This document shows, piece by piece, positions 1-10,764 of a stretch of 64,000 nucleotides of DNA. How positions within the stretch are numbered: the first letter of the stretch is position 1; the number at the start of each line of letters is the position of its first letter. The stretch comes from Dipteris shenzhenensis (lineage: Eukaryota; Polypodiophyta; Polypodiopsida; Gleicheniales): NCBI GenBank assembly GCA_047967505.1, contig CM106540.1; one strand, given 5' to 3'. The notes beneath the pieces were generated by a model that searched no databases, was not told the DNA's origin, and saw only the letters and a list, made by a program, of their open reading frames with translations. Position numbers and translations under genes: made by a program.

Positions 1-1525
1 AAGAGAAGCCCTAGCCATGGTGTATAGTGTTAATAATTTTTTACACTATCTATTGATAAATGATTTTGTCTTCTACACTGACCATCAAGCATTGCTTTAT
101 CTTGTGAATCGTCCATGTACAACAGGAAGAATAACCAAATGGCTCCTCTTGCTTCAAGAATTCAACTTCAAAATAGTGGTCCGCATAGGTGCCCAACCCT
201 ACATTGTGATCACATGTCTTGTGTCAAGTTGGGAGATGAAGCCACTAGACTAGAGGACTTCTTGCCAGATGCCACACTATTTCAGATAGATGATGTTCTA
301 TATTGGTGTGCAAATATCATTGGGTACTTAATGGCGGAAAGACCACCCCCTAAAATGAAAGCAGTGGATGCCAGAAAACTAATTTTAAAAGCTACACCCC
401 ATCAGCTCTCATAAGTCCATGAAGGCATTGCAAGTGGACACTTCCAAGGGGCAGCGATAGTAAGAAAAGATCTCCTTGCAAGCTACAGGTGGCCAATACT
501 TTGGGCAGATGCTTATGAATATGTCAAAAATTATGATGTATGCCAATGGACTACTAAACCACAAGACAAGGAATTCAACCCTCTAACAATAGTCGTTGCA
601 CAAAAACCATTTGAGAAATGGGGGATTGATTATGTGGGGCCCATCCATCTATAGCAGTAGCAGCTAAGGGAACATGGGCATGCTACATCATTGTGGCCCA
701 TTGATTACTTTACCAAATGGGTTGAAGCTAAAGCAATCTAAAAGACAGATTCCATAAGCACAACAGCAAGATTCTTATACGAGAATGTGATCACCCAATT
801 CAGATTCCCCATTAAAATTGTGTCGGATAGAGGCACGTATTTTTTCAATGAGGTTATCCAAGAACTCTTGTCTGGTTTTAAGTAATCCATAGAAAAAGCA
901 CTCCCTACTACCCCCAAGGGAATGAAGAGGCCAAATCTACCAACAAAATATTATCCTCACCAAGGTAGTAGAACCATAGCGTTATGATTGGGCAAAGAAA
1001 CTAAATGCAGCCTTATGGGTATACTGAACCACACTCAAGGTCAGTATAGGGAATACACATTTTCAATTAGTGTACAGCCTGGAAGCTGTGGTCCCACTAG
1101 AATTTGTAATACCAAGCCTACGGATAGAATTATAGAAATGCACGGGAGATCATGTATCCCTGAAAGAAAGCCTCTATCAATTGCAAAAGCATATAGAGAA
1201 CAGATTAGTCACCTACCATGCCATGACAATAGATAAATGCAGAAGAAAGGCATGGTTTGATAGAAACCTTAAAGCCAAAGACATCAAGGAAGGTGACCTG
1301 GTCTTGCTATACCATGCCAAATTCCACAAGGAAAAACTCAAGTATCTACCTCAAGGACCCTGTCGAGTAAGAAAAATGAATCCCATTGGAGATGTGCTGC
1401 TAGAAACATTGGATGGAGTCCAATTCAACACAACCATAAATGGGAGCCGACTGAAGCGCTACTACATCAACACGCAAGCCATCCTCGACAAAAATAAAGA
1501 TTTGGGAACCCCAAGTCTTCCTTAG
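1..1525 (+). mobile_element. Ty3/gypsy pol 3' fragment (RNase H, integrase)
   Basis: This is the decayed 3' end of a Ty3/gypsy polyprotein that would copy and integrate an LTR retrotransposon. It enters from the left edge in RNase H (residues like FYTDHQALLYLVN near 75-110). The integrase follows: a zinc-binding start (HEGIASGH near 418-441), the first catalytic Asp in GIDYVGPI (about 621-644) and the second in SDRGTYFF (about 823-846). In the third motif, GNEEAKSTNK (about 919-948), the expected Glu is Lys. The C-terminal tail (1181-1525) ends with a non-chromodomain motif, GSRLKRYYIN. Several frameshifts and stops make it non-functional. RT and gag would lie outside the window. No 3' LTR boundary could be fixed. 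Confidence 0.85.
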
Positions 1526-2850
1526 TTAGTATTAGATTGTATCACGAGCACTCACTTGCATATGTATGTCTTCGCATAGATAGGTAGCATTAATTGATTT
1601 CAACCTAGCGCTCAAAAGTGATGCCTGGTAGGTCCTAGCTGCCCTATGAAATCCCAACAAAAACAAAAAAATCATATAGTTAGTCCCTACCTTGTTACTT
1701 GCCATTGCTACAAAAGCCATCACTATTATCTACAAGGCTTGACATAACCAACATCCCACCCTTGTAGCTAGCTAATGATCCCATGGCACCAACAAGAAGA
1801 AGTGTTGGAGGATGATAGGGCCTATCTCACATCTAACTTCCCATATCTAACCACTCTCTATGCCAACCTTATAACCTCACTTACCCTTGTTGCTACCCTC
1901 TTAACCTTCCCTGAGCTCCAACCTAACGTTTACTCCCTTCATCGTCTCTGTGCTCATGCCTCTAACCACTTTCAACTAACCCAATAGTCACAAACTTACA
2001 AGCCCCTCACATCTAACTTCTTCCCTTCCCTTGCTAATCCTACCCTTAAGGATTACCAAGCAACTCAAACCATTTGCCCAGTTCTTCCCTCCCTCCCCTC
2101 TGATTCCCCTCCCACAACTAACACTCTTCCATATTTCTCCCCCATGTCCCCAAATTCTGTCCCTGTCCCACCATTACCTCTGACACTACTTGTGTTGCCA
2201 TCAGCAAAAAATGACCCAATATTTGATTTTGAATATCAAGATCCAGATAATCCAATTCACACTCCCATGCCAAATTCCAATGATGGGGATGATTTTGATG
2301 GGATACCACTTCCCAGTAACCCCATCAAGGATTTCTAGAGCAAATATCCTAATATGAAAACTCAAGGTGGATGGACCCTGGACACAACTTCCCTACCAAC
2401 CTTCATTAACATTAAATTAGTGAAGCTTGGGTCAGCAAATTGGATCCCCAACCTGACTAGCATTGCCCCAAACTCTTTGATGTAATCTTCTTGAAAGAGT
2501 ACCTGCGTGCACCTCCATGTCTTAGAACCCATCCCAAGTTCTATGCAGCTCCACACCATCACAGATGGGAGGTCAACATACAGACTTTGAGTGAGGATTG
2601 CACCACTCTATCAAAGAGTCATCTTCTTATAAGCACGCCACATATCTCTGTTCAAACAAATGGTGGATACATGCTTCCTAGAAATAGAGCAAACATTGTA
2701 TGGTGCCAAGGCTTTGTAGCAAAATTGATTGCATGCCACAAGCTCACCACAAGTTCCATAGCCATTGGATTACGAGCATGTCTATCATTGGCACTCCATG
2801 ATCACAATAAGCCATAACTCGAGGACGGGTAATAAAATGGATCTGGTGTA
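1526..2850. other. No gene recognised; region after gypsy integrase
   Basis: The stretch is C/T-rich between about 1.8 and 2.3 kb and holds only short open frames on both strands with no recognisable motif. It may include the 3' untranslated part or LTR of the gypsy remnant, but no paired LTR is present in the window to confirm that. Confidence 0.4.
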
Positions 2851-2957
2851 TGTTGTCTCTGTTCCAACATGGACTTAGGTAGCACAAAATGTGTGTGTAG
2901 AGTAGTAGCAAAGCTCCACTTATACTTGCATAAGGCTAGGAATAATCCCTCTTAGGA
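2851..2957 (+). repeat. LTR-like terminus, left (inverted partner at 5.0-5.1 kb)
   Basis: This tract begins TGTTGTCTCTG and includes CCAACATGGACTTAGGTAGC. It matches the reverse complement of 5005-5110 with scattered mismatches. The TG start is typical of LTRs. Downstream lie a tandem repeat and a TATA-like TATAAATACCCC at about 3199, which suggests a U3 promoter region. I infer the start of an LTR. No matching CA end or primer-binding site was found. Confidence 0.6.
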
Positions 2958-2961
2958 ATCC

Positions 2962-3175
2962 AACTTGCATGTTCTACATGCAAGTTCTACATGCAAGTTC
3001 TACATACGATTCCTACATGCATGTTTTACATGCAAGTTCTACATATGATTCCTACATGCATGTTCTACATGTGAGTTCTATATGCAACTCGTACATGCAA
3101 CTTGCAACTCCTACATGTAATTTCTAGATGCAAGTTCTACATGTAGAGAGAGAATGTCTTACAATTCCTACATGC
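2962..3175 (+). repeat. Short tandem repeat based on CTACATGCAAGTT
   Basis: About fifteen degenerate units of 11-16 bp related to TTCTACATGCAAG follow each other. A TATA-like TATAAATACCCC lies 20-30 bp beyond the array. If the tract belongs to the LTR-like sequence starting at 2851, the array sits where U3 enhancer repeats often occur. Confidence 0.7.
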
Positions 3176-3360
3176 AGAGAGAGAAGCTCTCCAACTTGTA
3201 TAAATACCCCATAATGGAATGAATCCCACACTCTTTAGGGCATTGTGTTGAGCTCTACTTTGGTATTCCAAGCAATTGTCTCCAAGTATCCATGCTTCCT
3301 TGCACTCCATGTCCAAAAGCATGTCCTAACCTTGCAACTCCTCCAACCTTGCAACCCATC

Positions 3361-3590
3361 CTCTCCCTCTCCTCCTCCCTCGTCCTCCTCCTCCTCCTCC
3401 TCCTCCTCCTCCTCCTCTCTCCTCCTCCTTCTCCTCCCTTCTCCACCCTCTCATCCTCCCTTCTCCTCCCTCCTCCTCCTCCCTTCTCCACCCTCTCCTC
3501 CTCCTTTCTCCACCCTCTCCTCCTCCATTCTCCTCCCTCCTCCTCCTCCCTTATCCACCTCTCCTACTCCCTTCTCCACCCTCTCTTTTT
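3361..3590. repeat. TCC/CTC trinucleotide low-complexity tract
   Basis: Nearly pure TCC/CTC repeats run for about 230 bp. The Ser/Pro/Leu-rich and Arg/Glu-rich open frames here on both strands are by-products of the simple repeat and are not called as genes. Confidence 0.9.
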
Positions 3591-3637
3591 AAATAGCAAA
3601 TTACAAAAAGATGCTTACAAAGGAGTTTTTTAATTGA

Positions 3638-3722
3638 GGTATTGGAAAAAACCATAAGTTTGTATTTAAAATGGGTCATTTTAAAGCCTTATGATTTATG
3701 TATAAGGGGTTTTTTTAATACC
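3638..3722. repeat. Small AT-rich foldback
   Basis: GGTATTGGAAAAAACC at the left pairs, with a few mismatches, with GGGGTTTTTTTAATACC at the right, around an AT-rich loop of about 50 bp. It could be a tiny MITE relic or an incidental hairpin. No target duplication is obvious. Confidence 0.4.
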
Positions 3723-5004
3723 CCTTGAACATATGTAACATACAGAGATTTCAAGTAGTGACACTTCGTTCAAAGTCCCAATTGGAGGCTGATTATATAA
3801 AGAATAGGTGACAATCTAAGAATGTAGCAAGAGTACGAAAGTTGGAGGCTGGGACTAGAGATAGATCCATTATTTGGCTCATCAGATTAAAGAGTACTTG
3901 GTGTGTGGGAATTTTTTTGTGTAACAAAGAATAAAATATTGTGGTAACATGTACCCTTACTAGAGATATTGTTCATTTTGCATGTCGTAAAATTTTTATT
4001 TATGAGTAGATCATTGAAATATACCATTAATGGGAGTGTGATACTAAGGAGATCATCAAAAACAACAATTGAGCATAATGTTTACTTAACATTTTATTGC
4101 ATATTATTGAAATAAGGAAAATAATTAGACATGTAGACATATTACTAGCTTTTTACAAGGGAAAGAAAATAGTTTCACTAATTTTTGAGTTGTAAAAAGT
4201 ACAAAATATTCTTGTAATTTAAAAATTACTAAGGAGGCTTTGAGAAAGAGGCTACAAAGACATTTTTTTACACATTTGATGAACATGTAAGAAAGTAAAA
4301 ATATTAAAAAAACATTGTAGTGAAATCAAATAAGCATTAAAGTCACATTTTATGAAAGCAAATAGCAGGTGTATCAACTAGGTTGGAGTTTCAATCTTCT
4401 ATAATACAAGGATAAGAAGAAGTAACCCTAAACAATTTTGTATAGTTATGAGTTTTACCTATATGAATGGATGAGCTTCAAAGAAAAGAAACAACGTTTC
4501 TCTACATGATCATTGTTAAAGTGCACATAGCACATATGGTGTTACCACTCGCAGCGCGGGGCGGTGGGGAGGGGATGGGGTCAATCATAGACGTGTAAGA
4601 ATAGCATATGGGTTCAATAGAAGGAGTTTTTTGCACCCCCTTTCAACACTTTTTCCACATACAGATGGGTATCATATGAAGGGGATATTCACATATTGAA
4701 TAAAAGAAGGGTGTGTTTTATTCATGATAAATTTACAAAAAGCGGTTTTATAATTAGGCTTTGAACGACATGATATCTATATGTAGTGACCCTCCTGAGT
4801 GTTGGTATGATATAAAGAAAGTAAAATTCCTTAAGAGAATAGTTATCAAATAATACATGCAGACAATGGTATGATTATTGTCAATGTTCCATCTCTCATG
4901 CTCATAGATTGGTAACTTTGGTTTTCCTATAAATTTGTGGACTAGGGAGCTCCCATTTTTTAACTACAAGAAGAGACTGACCAAAATGAGAATTTTGTAT
5001 TATT
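3723..5004. other. AT-rich stretch without recognised gene
   Basis: There is no open frame of note and no recognisable domain. A short GC-rich patch (GCGCGGGGCGG, near 4556) stands out against the AT-rich background but could not be assigned. Confidence 0.5.
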
Positions 5005-5110
5005 CCTAAGAGGGATTATTCCTAGCCTTATGCAAGTACAAGCGGAGATTTGCTGCTACTTTACACACACATTCTGTGCTACCTAAGTCCATGTTGGCAC
5101 AGAGACAACA
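5005..5110 (-). repeat. LTR-like terminus, right (inverted copy of 2851-2957)
   Basis: Read on the minus strand, this tract begins TGTTGTCTCTG and includes CCAACATGGACTTAGGTAGC, like the tract at 2851. Only about 106 bp of the terminus is present; the promoter and tandem-repeat part of the left copy is missing. The two copies face each other, so this is not an ordinary LTR pair. Confidence 0.6.
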
Positions 5111-5217
5111 ACTTCTTTCCTGATACAAGAGGAACTGTGAAGTTCTGGTAGGTTCAAGAAGTAGTAGAGCAACTAAAAGGACGCGATGTATCTTTCTCAA
5201 GGGCGATCTCCAAGAGC

Positions 5218-6680
5218 GTGATAACCAACCTGAAGAATTGCATGGATGGCAAATCCCAATGGTCATCTCAGTCCACTGGAGTTGTAATGCACCTGATGGC
5301 GTCTACCCTCAAAGGGATTTTTGAGCAATACGATAAGAAGAAGCAAGGGCCTTGTAGGCACAAGAGCAAGCTAAGGCCGCTGCAAAAATGGTCGACATGG
5401 AAAGGCCTAAAAGAGAAGAAGCAGAGAAGCACATCAAGGAGTTGCAAGATAGGAGTGAGAAGTAATGGGGACATCGTGAACAAGGAGCTAGCAATGATGC
5501 AAAAGGAGCTTGTAGATCAGAGACCCAAAAAGGAGGGTCTTTACAAACAGCTCTGCAACATGCAGAATGCATTAAACATTGAAAAAGACCAGATGATGGA
5601 GGAGCTAAAAAGGGAGAATGCAGAAACCAGAAAAGTGATGCAGGAACTGTGAGACAGCTTCAAGGGTAGGATGGGGTAGAGAACAACTGGGTGGAGAAGA
5701 AGGTGGCCCAATTTGGGTGGAAAAGGTTGGTGAGATAGTAAGGGATAACAATGGAATTCCCATAATGTTCATAGATTTATGGCATGAACCAAAGACGTTG
5801 AAAAGTCTCCCAAAAAGATCTACAGTAAAGCAACTCTACGAGGGTTTCTTGCAAAAGAAACATGAATGGATCCCGAATAAAGAGGGTCTCATAGAGGTGG
5901 AAGTGAGTAGCATTATTCATTGCAAGAAATTGAGGACCCAAAGTTATGAAATAAAGCATGGCTATGATGTTGAAAAATGTATCACAACCCTGGATCCTAG
6001 CTTTGACCATTTTAAATATCACTTGGCTAGAGTGGTCGCACTAGGTACAACTGTAGTACAAGAATTTGATAACTCTAAACGAGATTCAAATGCATAAGAT
6101 AATGTATTGTATGCCTTGTTCTTCCAAACAAATGGTGTATCTATACACCACTTATATGTTGAATTCAACAAACGTTTTTCATAAGTTGTCATAACGAGGC
6201 AACTCTCTAGGCCAAGAAGGATGCAGAGAGTAGCCACCACAGTGAGGGTTGTTTTTTCGAAACAATGTTAGAAGTTCAAAGAGTAAGCTACAAGACCCTA
6301 CAACAAGATTACGATAGGGTTGTGCATGAGCTTACCGTGGCTTTTGATAGTTTTGAAAAGTAGTCTGTCATCCTGAGAGATTTCCAAACTAGAGTGGAAG
6401 TCTTGGAAATGACCCATTTTGATGTTTTTGAGCAATTTAAGCAGCTTCGATAGATGCTGAGGGATTCAAATGAAGTTGTTGCACAGAGTGAGCAAAGAGG
6501 GGAGGAGATGAAGGAGAACATCCGCAGCCTTAGTATGAGGGAGGAAGGACTCAAGAAGCAACTTCATCATGTACAAAGCAAGACTGTGGTATTGATAGCC
6601 ACAATAGTTAAATTGGATGCCTATCCTGCTATGCAACAGGGTCCAAGATGCATGGTCTCTGCCATACCCCTATCATAGAT
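5218..6680 (+). pseudogene. Broken ORF with coiled-coil segments, unknown
   Basis: I do not recognise this gene. Three open stretches (5218-5652, 5717-6097, 6454-6678) and a readable link between them lie in shifting frames on the plus strand. Each is rich in Lys, Glu and Gln with heptad-like spacing (for example MQKELVDQRPKKEGLYKQL and KENIRSLSMREEGLKKQL), suggesting long coiled coils around a more globular middle (5717-6097). At least two stops and frameshifts separate the parts, so the gene is not intact. It could be an accessory or gag-like ORF of an element bounded by the nearby LTR-like terminus, or a host pseudogene. Neither is shown by a conserved domain. Confidence 0.4.
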
Positions 6681-6949
6681 GACTACATGATCCATTGGCC
6701 TATGTGCTACCACCCAGTGCACATTTTTTGCTTTGGGGTGTTTGTGCATGCAAGATCTAGCTATAGAGAATGCCATTTGTCATTGCCCAGGTGATGGTGG
6801 ACAGATCAAATGTGCTTGCCTATTACAGCTATCTTCGATGAGAAAGTAGATGTTGCAGCTCAATTTGCCATTTGGGCAAAAAATACAAAAGACAAGGAGC
6901 TCAAATTGAAGAAGGCCAAGACCAAGACTTGACTGTGAGAAAAAGGAGC

Positions 6950-7135
6950 CTGAAGGGAGGAACCAGCCCCGTTTAGGAAAGGAGCAAGAAGGGCTGAGCC
7001 TGCAATCAGGAAGCTCAAATCAAGGAAAGAGGAAGCGAGATGAAGGGAGGGGTCGGGCCCCTAAGGGAAGGAACCAGGCCCATTTTGGAAAGGAGCAAGG
7101 AGGGCCAAGCCTGCAATCAAGGAGATCAAAAAGGC
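6950..7135 (+). repeat. Imperfect direct repeat, purine-rich, about 90-bp period
   Basis: The phrase AAAGGAGCAAGAAGGGC...CCTGCAATCA occurs twice (near 6978 and 7100). Each time it follows a GGAACCAG(G)CCC phrase. This is a two-copy degenerate duplication downstream of the coiled-coil ORF remnant. Confidence 0.6.
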
Positions 7136-7337
7136 AACCTGCTCAAAGAAATGTGGAACCATCCCCTGAAGGAAAGGAGTCCTTGATATGTAATCAGAAG
7201 GAAAGGTCTCTTTGAGATGTAATCATTGTAATTTGTGTGTAATCTATTGAATTATTAATCTTCTCTAGAGTTTACTTGGGAAATGTTTTCTCAGCTATGT
7301 GGCTAGATAGTGTCCTTTGACACACCAAGGACCATAA

Positions 7338-7510
7338 TGTGAGCTGAAAGATTTTGATTAGACAACTAATTTGAGATGAAAGATTTCAATTAGACAACTA
7401 ATGTGAGACTGAAAGATTTTGATTAGACAACTAATGTGAGACGAAAGATTTCGATTAGACAACTAATGTGAGACGAAAGATTTCGATTAGACAACTAATG
7501 TGAGACTGAA
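7338..7510 (+). repeat. Tandem array of five 32-33 bp units
   Basis: The anchor GACAACTAAT recurs at 7361, 7393, 7426, 7458 and 7490, giving a period of 32-33 bp. Each unit reads roughly GTGAGACGAAAGATTTCGATT followed by AGACAACTAAT. Units abut with no spacers. Confidence 0.9.
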
Positions 7511-8240
7511 GAATGAAAAGGTCGGGCTTAATAAGCTCTCCCTATTTAAGTGTAGTGCAGGCACAACTAAGAGCCCATTATGAAATCTAGTCCCAAAACT
7601 CTGTACACCTATCCATCTACTGTGAATCTATGGCATACCCAAAAGACTTTGGAATGCTTTTGTTCTATCTAAAAATGATGCTGGATGACCTTCTCGCAGA
7701 AACAGACTTGGAGAAGGAGGAGGAAAATAGCTACAAGGAGGACATGCATAGGTGGTGGGTGTATTACGTGGAGTCGGCAAAGACGATGAATATTAATTTC
7801 CCTAGCCATTGTTTTTCCTCCTCCTTTAAGATACTTGTCAAGCTCAAGATGTAGGTTTCTTAATTTTGGCAGAACATGATGGAGGCGCAAAGTTATATAG
7901 AGTGCAAATACTAGGATGAAGAGGACCCCAAGTGAAAGGAGGAGTTACTGTGGGCATACAAGTCGACAAAGACAAGCAAGCAGTGTGTGATCCAAGTGTG
8001 TGAAGAGGTTTGCGATAGTGCATCAGAGTGGCTAAGTGCTGGGAGATGTTGGCTATGAGGTTGATAAGATAGTTGGGAGTTTGGATTTCCTTGAGCTGCA
8101 AAATGTCGTCGTATTTTGAAAAAGTAAAAATCTTGCAAACATTTCACTGACTTGTGGACTTTCTCGGCCTACCATCATCCATGATCTATGGTGCTCGTAA
8201 TACCTGATTTTGTGTCGATCTGCTTCCATGTTAGTATAAG
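7511..8240. other. No gene recognised
   Basis: Short open frames occur on both strands (the longest on plus is 7630-7854, with an acidic middle) without recognised motifs. Nothing further can be supported. Confidence 0.4.
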
Positions 8241-8655
8241 TAGCCCGGTGGTTGTAATCTGAGGGCTAAAGATAACCAGTCTAAAGGGGACTGCTTTAGT
8301 AGAGCAATGTGTAATAAATTTTAGGATAGCACGGTAGTAGTGCATGGTAGTAGTGTAGGATACGTGATCGCCAACATGGTGGTTGGTTGCACTATGATAT
8401 TAACAGCCACCAGCACAGTGGTTTGCTTCTATTATTACAAGATGAATGGATTTGTGGATGTGTGGATCCACTATGGGATTTACTAATCCAGTGCGGTGGT
8501 TGTTGGGATATACTGAAAACAAGCATGGGATTTACCGTTTGGGATTTACAAGAATAATTTAATAAAACCAGCCCGGTGGTTGTTTGGGATATACTAAAAA
8601 GCATGGGATTTATCACTTGGGATTTACAAAAACAAGTGCGGTGGTTACTTTGGGA
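8241..8655 (-). repeat. Left array of the CCGGTGGTTG motif
   Basis: About seven degenerate copies of (A)GCCCGGTGGTTG occur (for example at 8243, 8376, 8489, 8571, 8636). They are joined by TTGGGATATACTA and CATGGGATTTA phrases with irregular spacing of roughly 65-85 bp. The copy at 8565-8582 is an exact reverse complement of the right-array copy at 10953-10970. Confidence 0.75.
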
Positions 8656-8829
8656 TTTATTAAAAGAAGCATACTCTCAAATACATTTTCCATTTTCTAG
8701 GATAAGTGGAATATTGTTTCCTTGCAATGAGACTACATCATTTTCTAAGTACTATCTCAATTGTCCTCGTCCACTGCTCCAAGACACCCCAAGATGTGCT
8801 CATGCATGTCTAAATCCAATTAGAAGACA

Positions 8830-10656
8830 CTCTTACCCTTTCTTCATTATGGTACAAGTTGCATTTGGAACTTAATAGCTCTCACTAGATGAGAGTACAC
8901 AAATATTTATGGACTCTTATGTAGCAGTTTGTAATTGTGGCCTCTCTTGGATGTTTTTTCGTACCAAAAAGCTCCTACTACTACATCCCACTTCTCATAG
9001 GTTGTTTCCCAATTATCCTTAAATGCTTCCTCAACCTTGTGCTTAGGTTTTGTGCACTGCAACAAAAAGTATGGGTCATCTTCCTCATTCTCCCCCGATG
9101 CAATGACAACTGCAAAGTTATCCCCCTTTTCTAGACAGTCAGTGAGGTCATCGAAACTCTCCCCAAACTATGGTGAGTCATTTGTCTCTCCATTGTTTGT
9201 CACTCCATCTGAACATAGAGGGAAAGCTTAAACTCTTTCCCATGTCTTTAGTTGCAATGTCCTCACAATCGTCATGATCCCCTATGATGCACGCACTACA
9301 GAAACAAGAAAGTTTTCTTGTTTTAATCAATTGGTTGTTTGAAAAACCCCATATCCTATGTAGACCATGAACTCCTTTAATTTTCTTGCAAATGTGCCGG
9401 CTTTCCCTTTGCACTTCATCTAATTTCACTTCATGGAACACTCTCCGTACTACGCTATTCTTAAGGCTTTGTTTATTGTATGTTGAATGCATGCTTGTGG
9501 AGAGGTCAATGGTTGTAAGCCATGTTACAGCATCACTAAGTTTTTCTTGAGGGCATGTTAATTGGTGTTTAAATAGAGCTTGCTTAATAACAACACCGCA
9601 TCCATCATGTTCACCCTTGCCATGGCTAGACCCAAAGAAATTCTAGATCATGTCTAGATGTCAGGGATTTGAACCTGGAGACAAAGTAGAATCCACAGGC
9701 TGATTTAAATTGAGAGGTGGCACCATCTGACCACACCCAATGTTGTTTTATATTTTCTGCATGGGGATTTTTCTTTTTCAGCCATTCCCAATGCAGTAGA
9801 AAAGCATGCTGCACAAATAAGGTGTCATGTTTCCTATCATCTAAAATGTAGAAATGGTATGTGCATTACACTAACCTAGACTCCTGTGAGCTAGCAAGTA
9901 GATTGGCATCAAGCATGGATGAATCAACCAAATGATTATACGTCATATGCACAAGAACTGTTATCTGTTTGTTATACCAGTGAGCACTGTGTATCTCATC
10001 TTGTTCTTGAAATGAATAATTTTTGACAAAATCTATGCCAAAGACAATAGTGTCATGGGGAAATTTTGCAAGGCACATCCTGAACTACTTACCCTGCCAA
10101 CTGACCAAGCACATATTTTGGGATGGATTGAACCATGTGACCTGTAAGCTCCCTTGGCTAAGTGCTCTTATATGATAGTAGCCATCTCTTTTTATCAAAA
10201 TTTTCAACATTGACATTTTCAAATCTCCTCCATTTTAGAGCAACATGGTCATTTCATTTGGACAAACATGAAATGTCTTCTTTCTTAGCTTTAAATTGCA
10301 ATGCTTGCATGTGCCATGAATGCATTCAATGTGGTGCCACTCACGGTCTCCCTTTGAATAAACCACTTGCTCCCACAGAGACCTTAGGCTAAAAAACCTA
10401 CTCTCCCTTGAAACACATGATGAGAGGATCCAGGTGGCCTATAGACTGTGCATTCATCGGGGAGGCATGGGCATCGATACCCCTAGAGCAATGCTCCAAC
10501 ACAACCAGATATCAAGTCATTCATAGCTTGCTGGGCCAGAGGTCAAAGTCTATGTGTGTTTTGCAACAACAAGCATTCCTCTCTTTGAGTTTCTTGACGT
10601 ACCAAGGCTTACAATGCTTAAAGATCCTCTGCCCAATTGAAATGTTCAAATTCTGA
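8830..10656 (-). pseudogene. Transposase-like protein (RNase H-fold type), decayed
   Basis: Read on the minus strand across several frames, this is one protein. Its order is: a Cys/His-rich N-terminal part (about 10656-10250); VFGIDFVKNYSFQEQDEI with a conserved-looking Asp (about 10031); WSDGATSQFKSA with a second Asp (about 9726); NFFGSSHGKGEHDGCG (about 9600-9625); a basic helix region; a CFCSAC...DCED cysteine cluster (about 9290); and an acidic tail to about 8830. I recall similar strings in uncharacterised proteins of plants and animals. The spacing of two acidic residues resembles a DDE/RNase H catalytic core, but that assignment is inference, and I do not know an established family name. 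Frameshifts near 9860, 9640 and 10100 and several stops show it is inactive. Confidence 0.55.
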
Positions 10657-10764
10657 TCCATAAACTTGAGATACAACTCCGTCTGATGTCTATTGACCCA
10701 ACATGCGTGAACAACAGAATAGTGAGCCCCCTTTTTGCACTACTTATAATGAGGCAAAATAATT

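Noticed and set aside
3245-3633. Long Ser/Pro/Leu and Arg/Glu open frames on both strands.
   Set aside because: They arise from the TCC/CTC repeat and have no domain.
2851-5110. Reading the paired termini as the two LTRs of one retrotransposon.
   Set aside because: They are inverted relative to each other, the right copy lacks the promoter part, and no primer-binding site, polypurine tract or target duplication was found.
7338-7510. Regular 33-bp repeats considered as a CRISPR-like array.
   Set aside because: Units abut without unique spacers and the surrounding DNA is eukaryotic.
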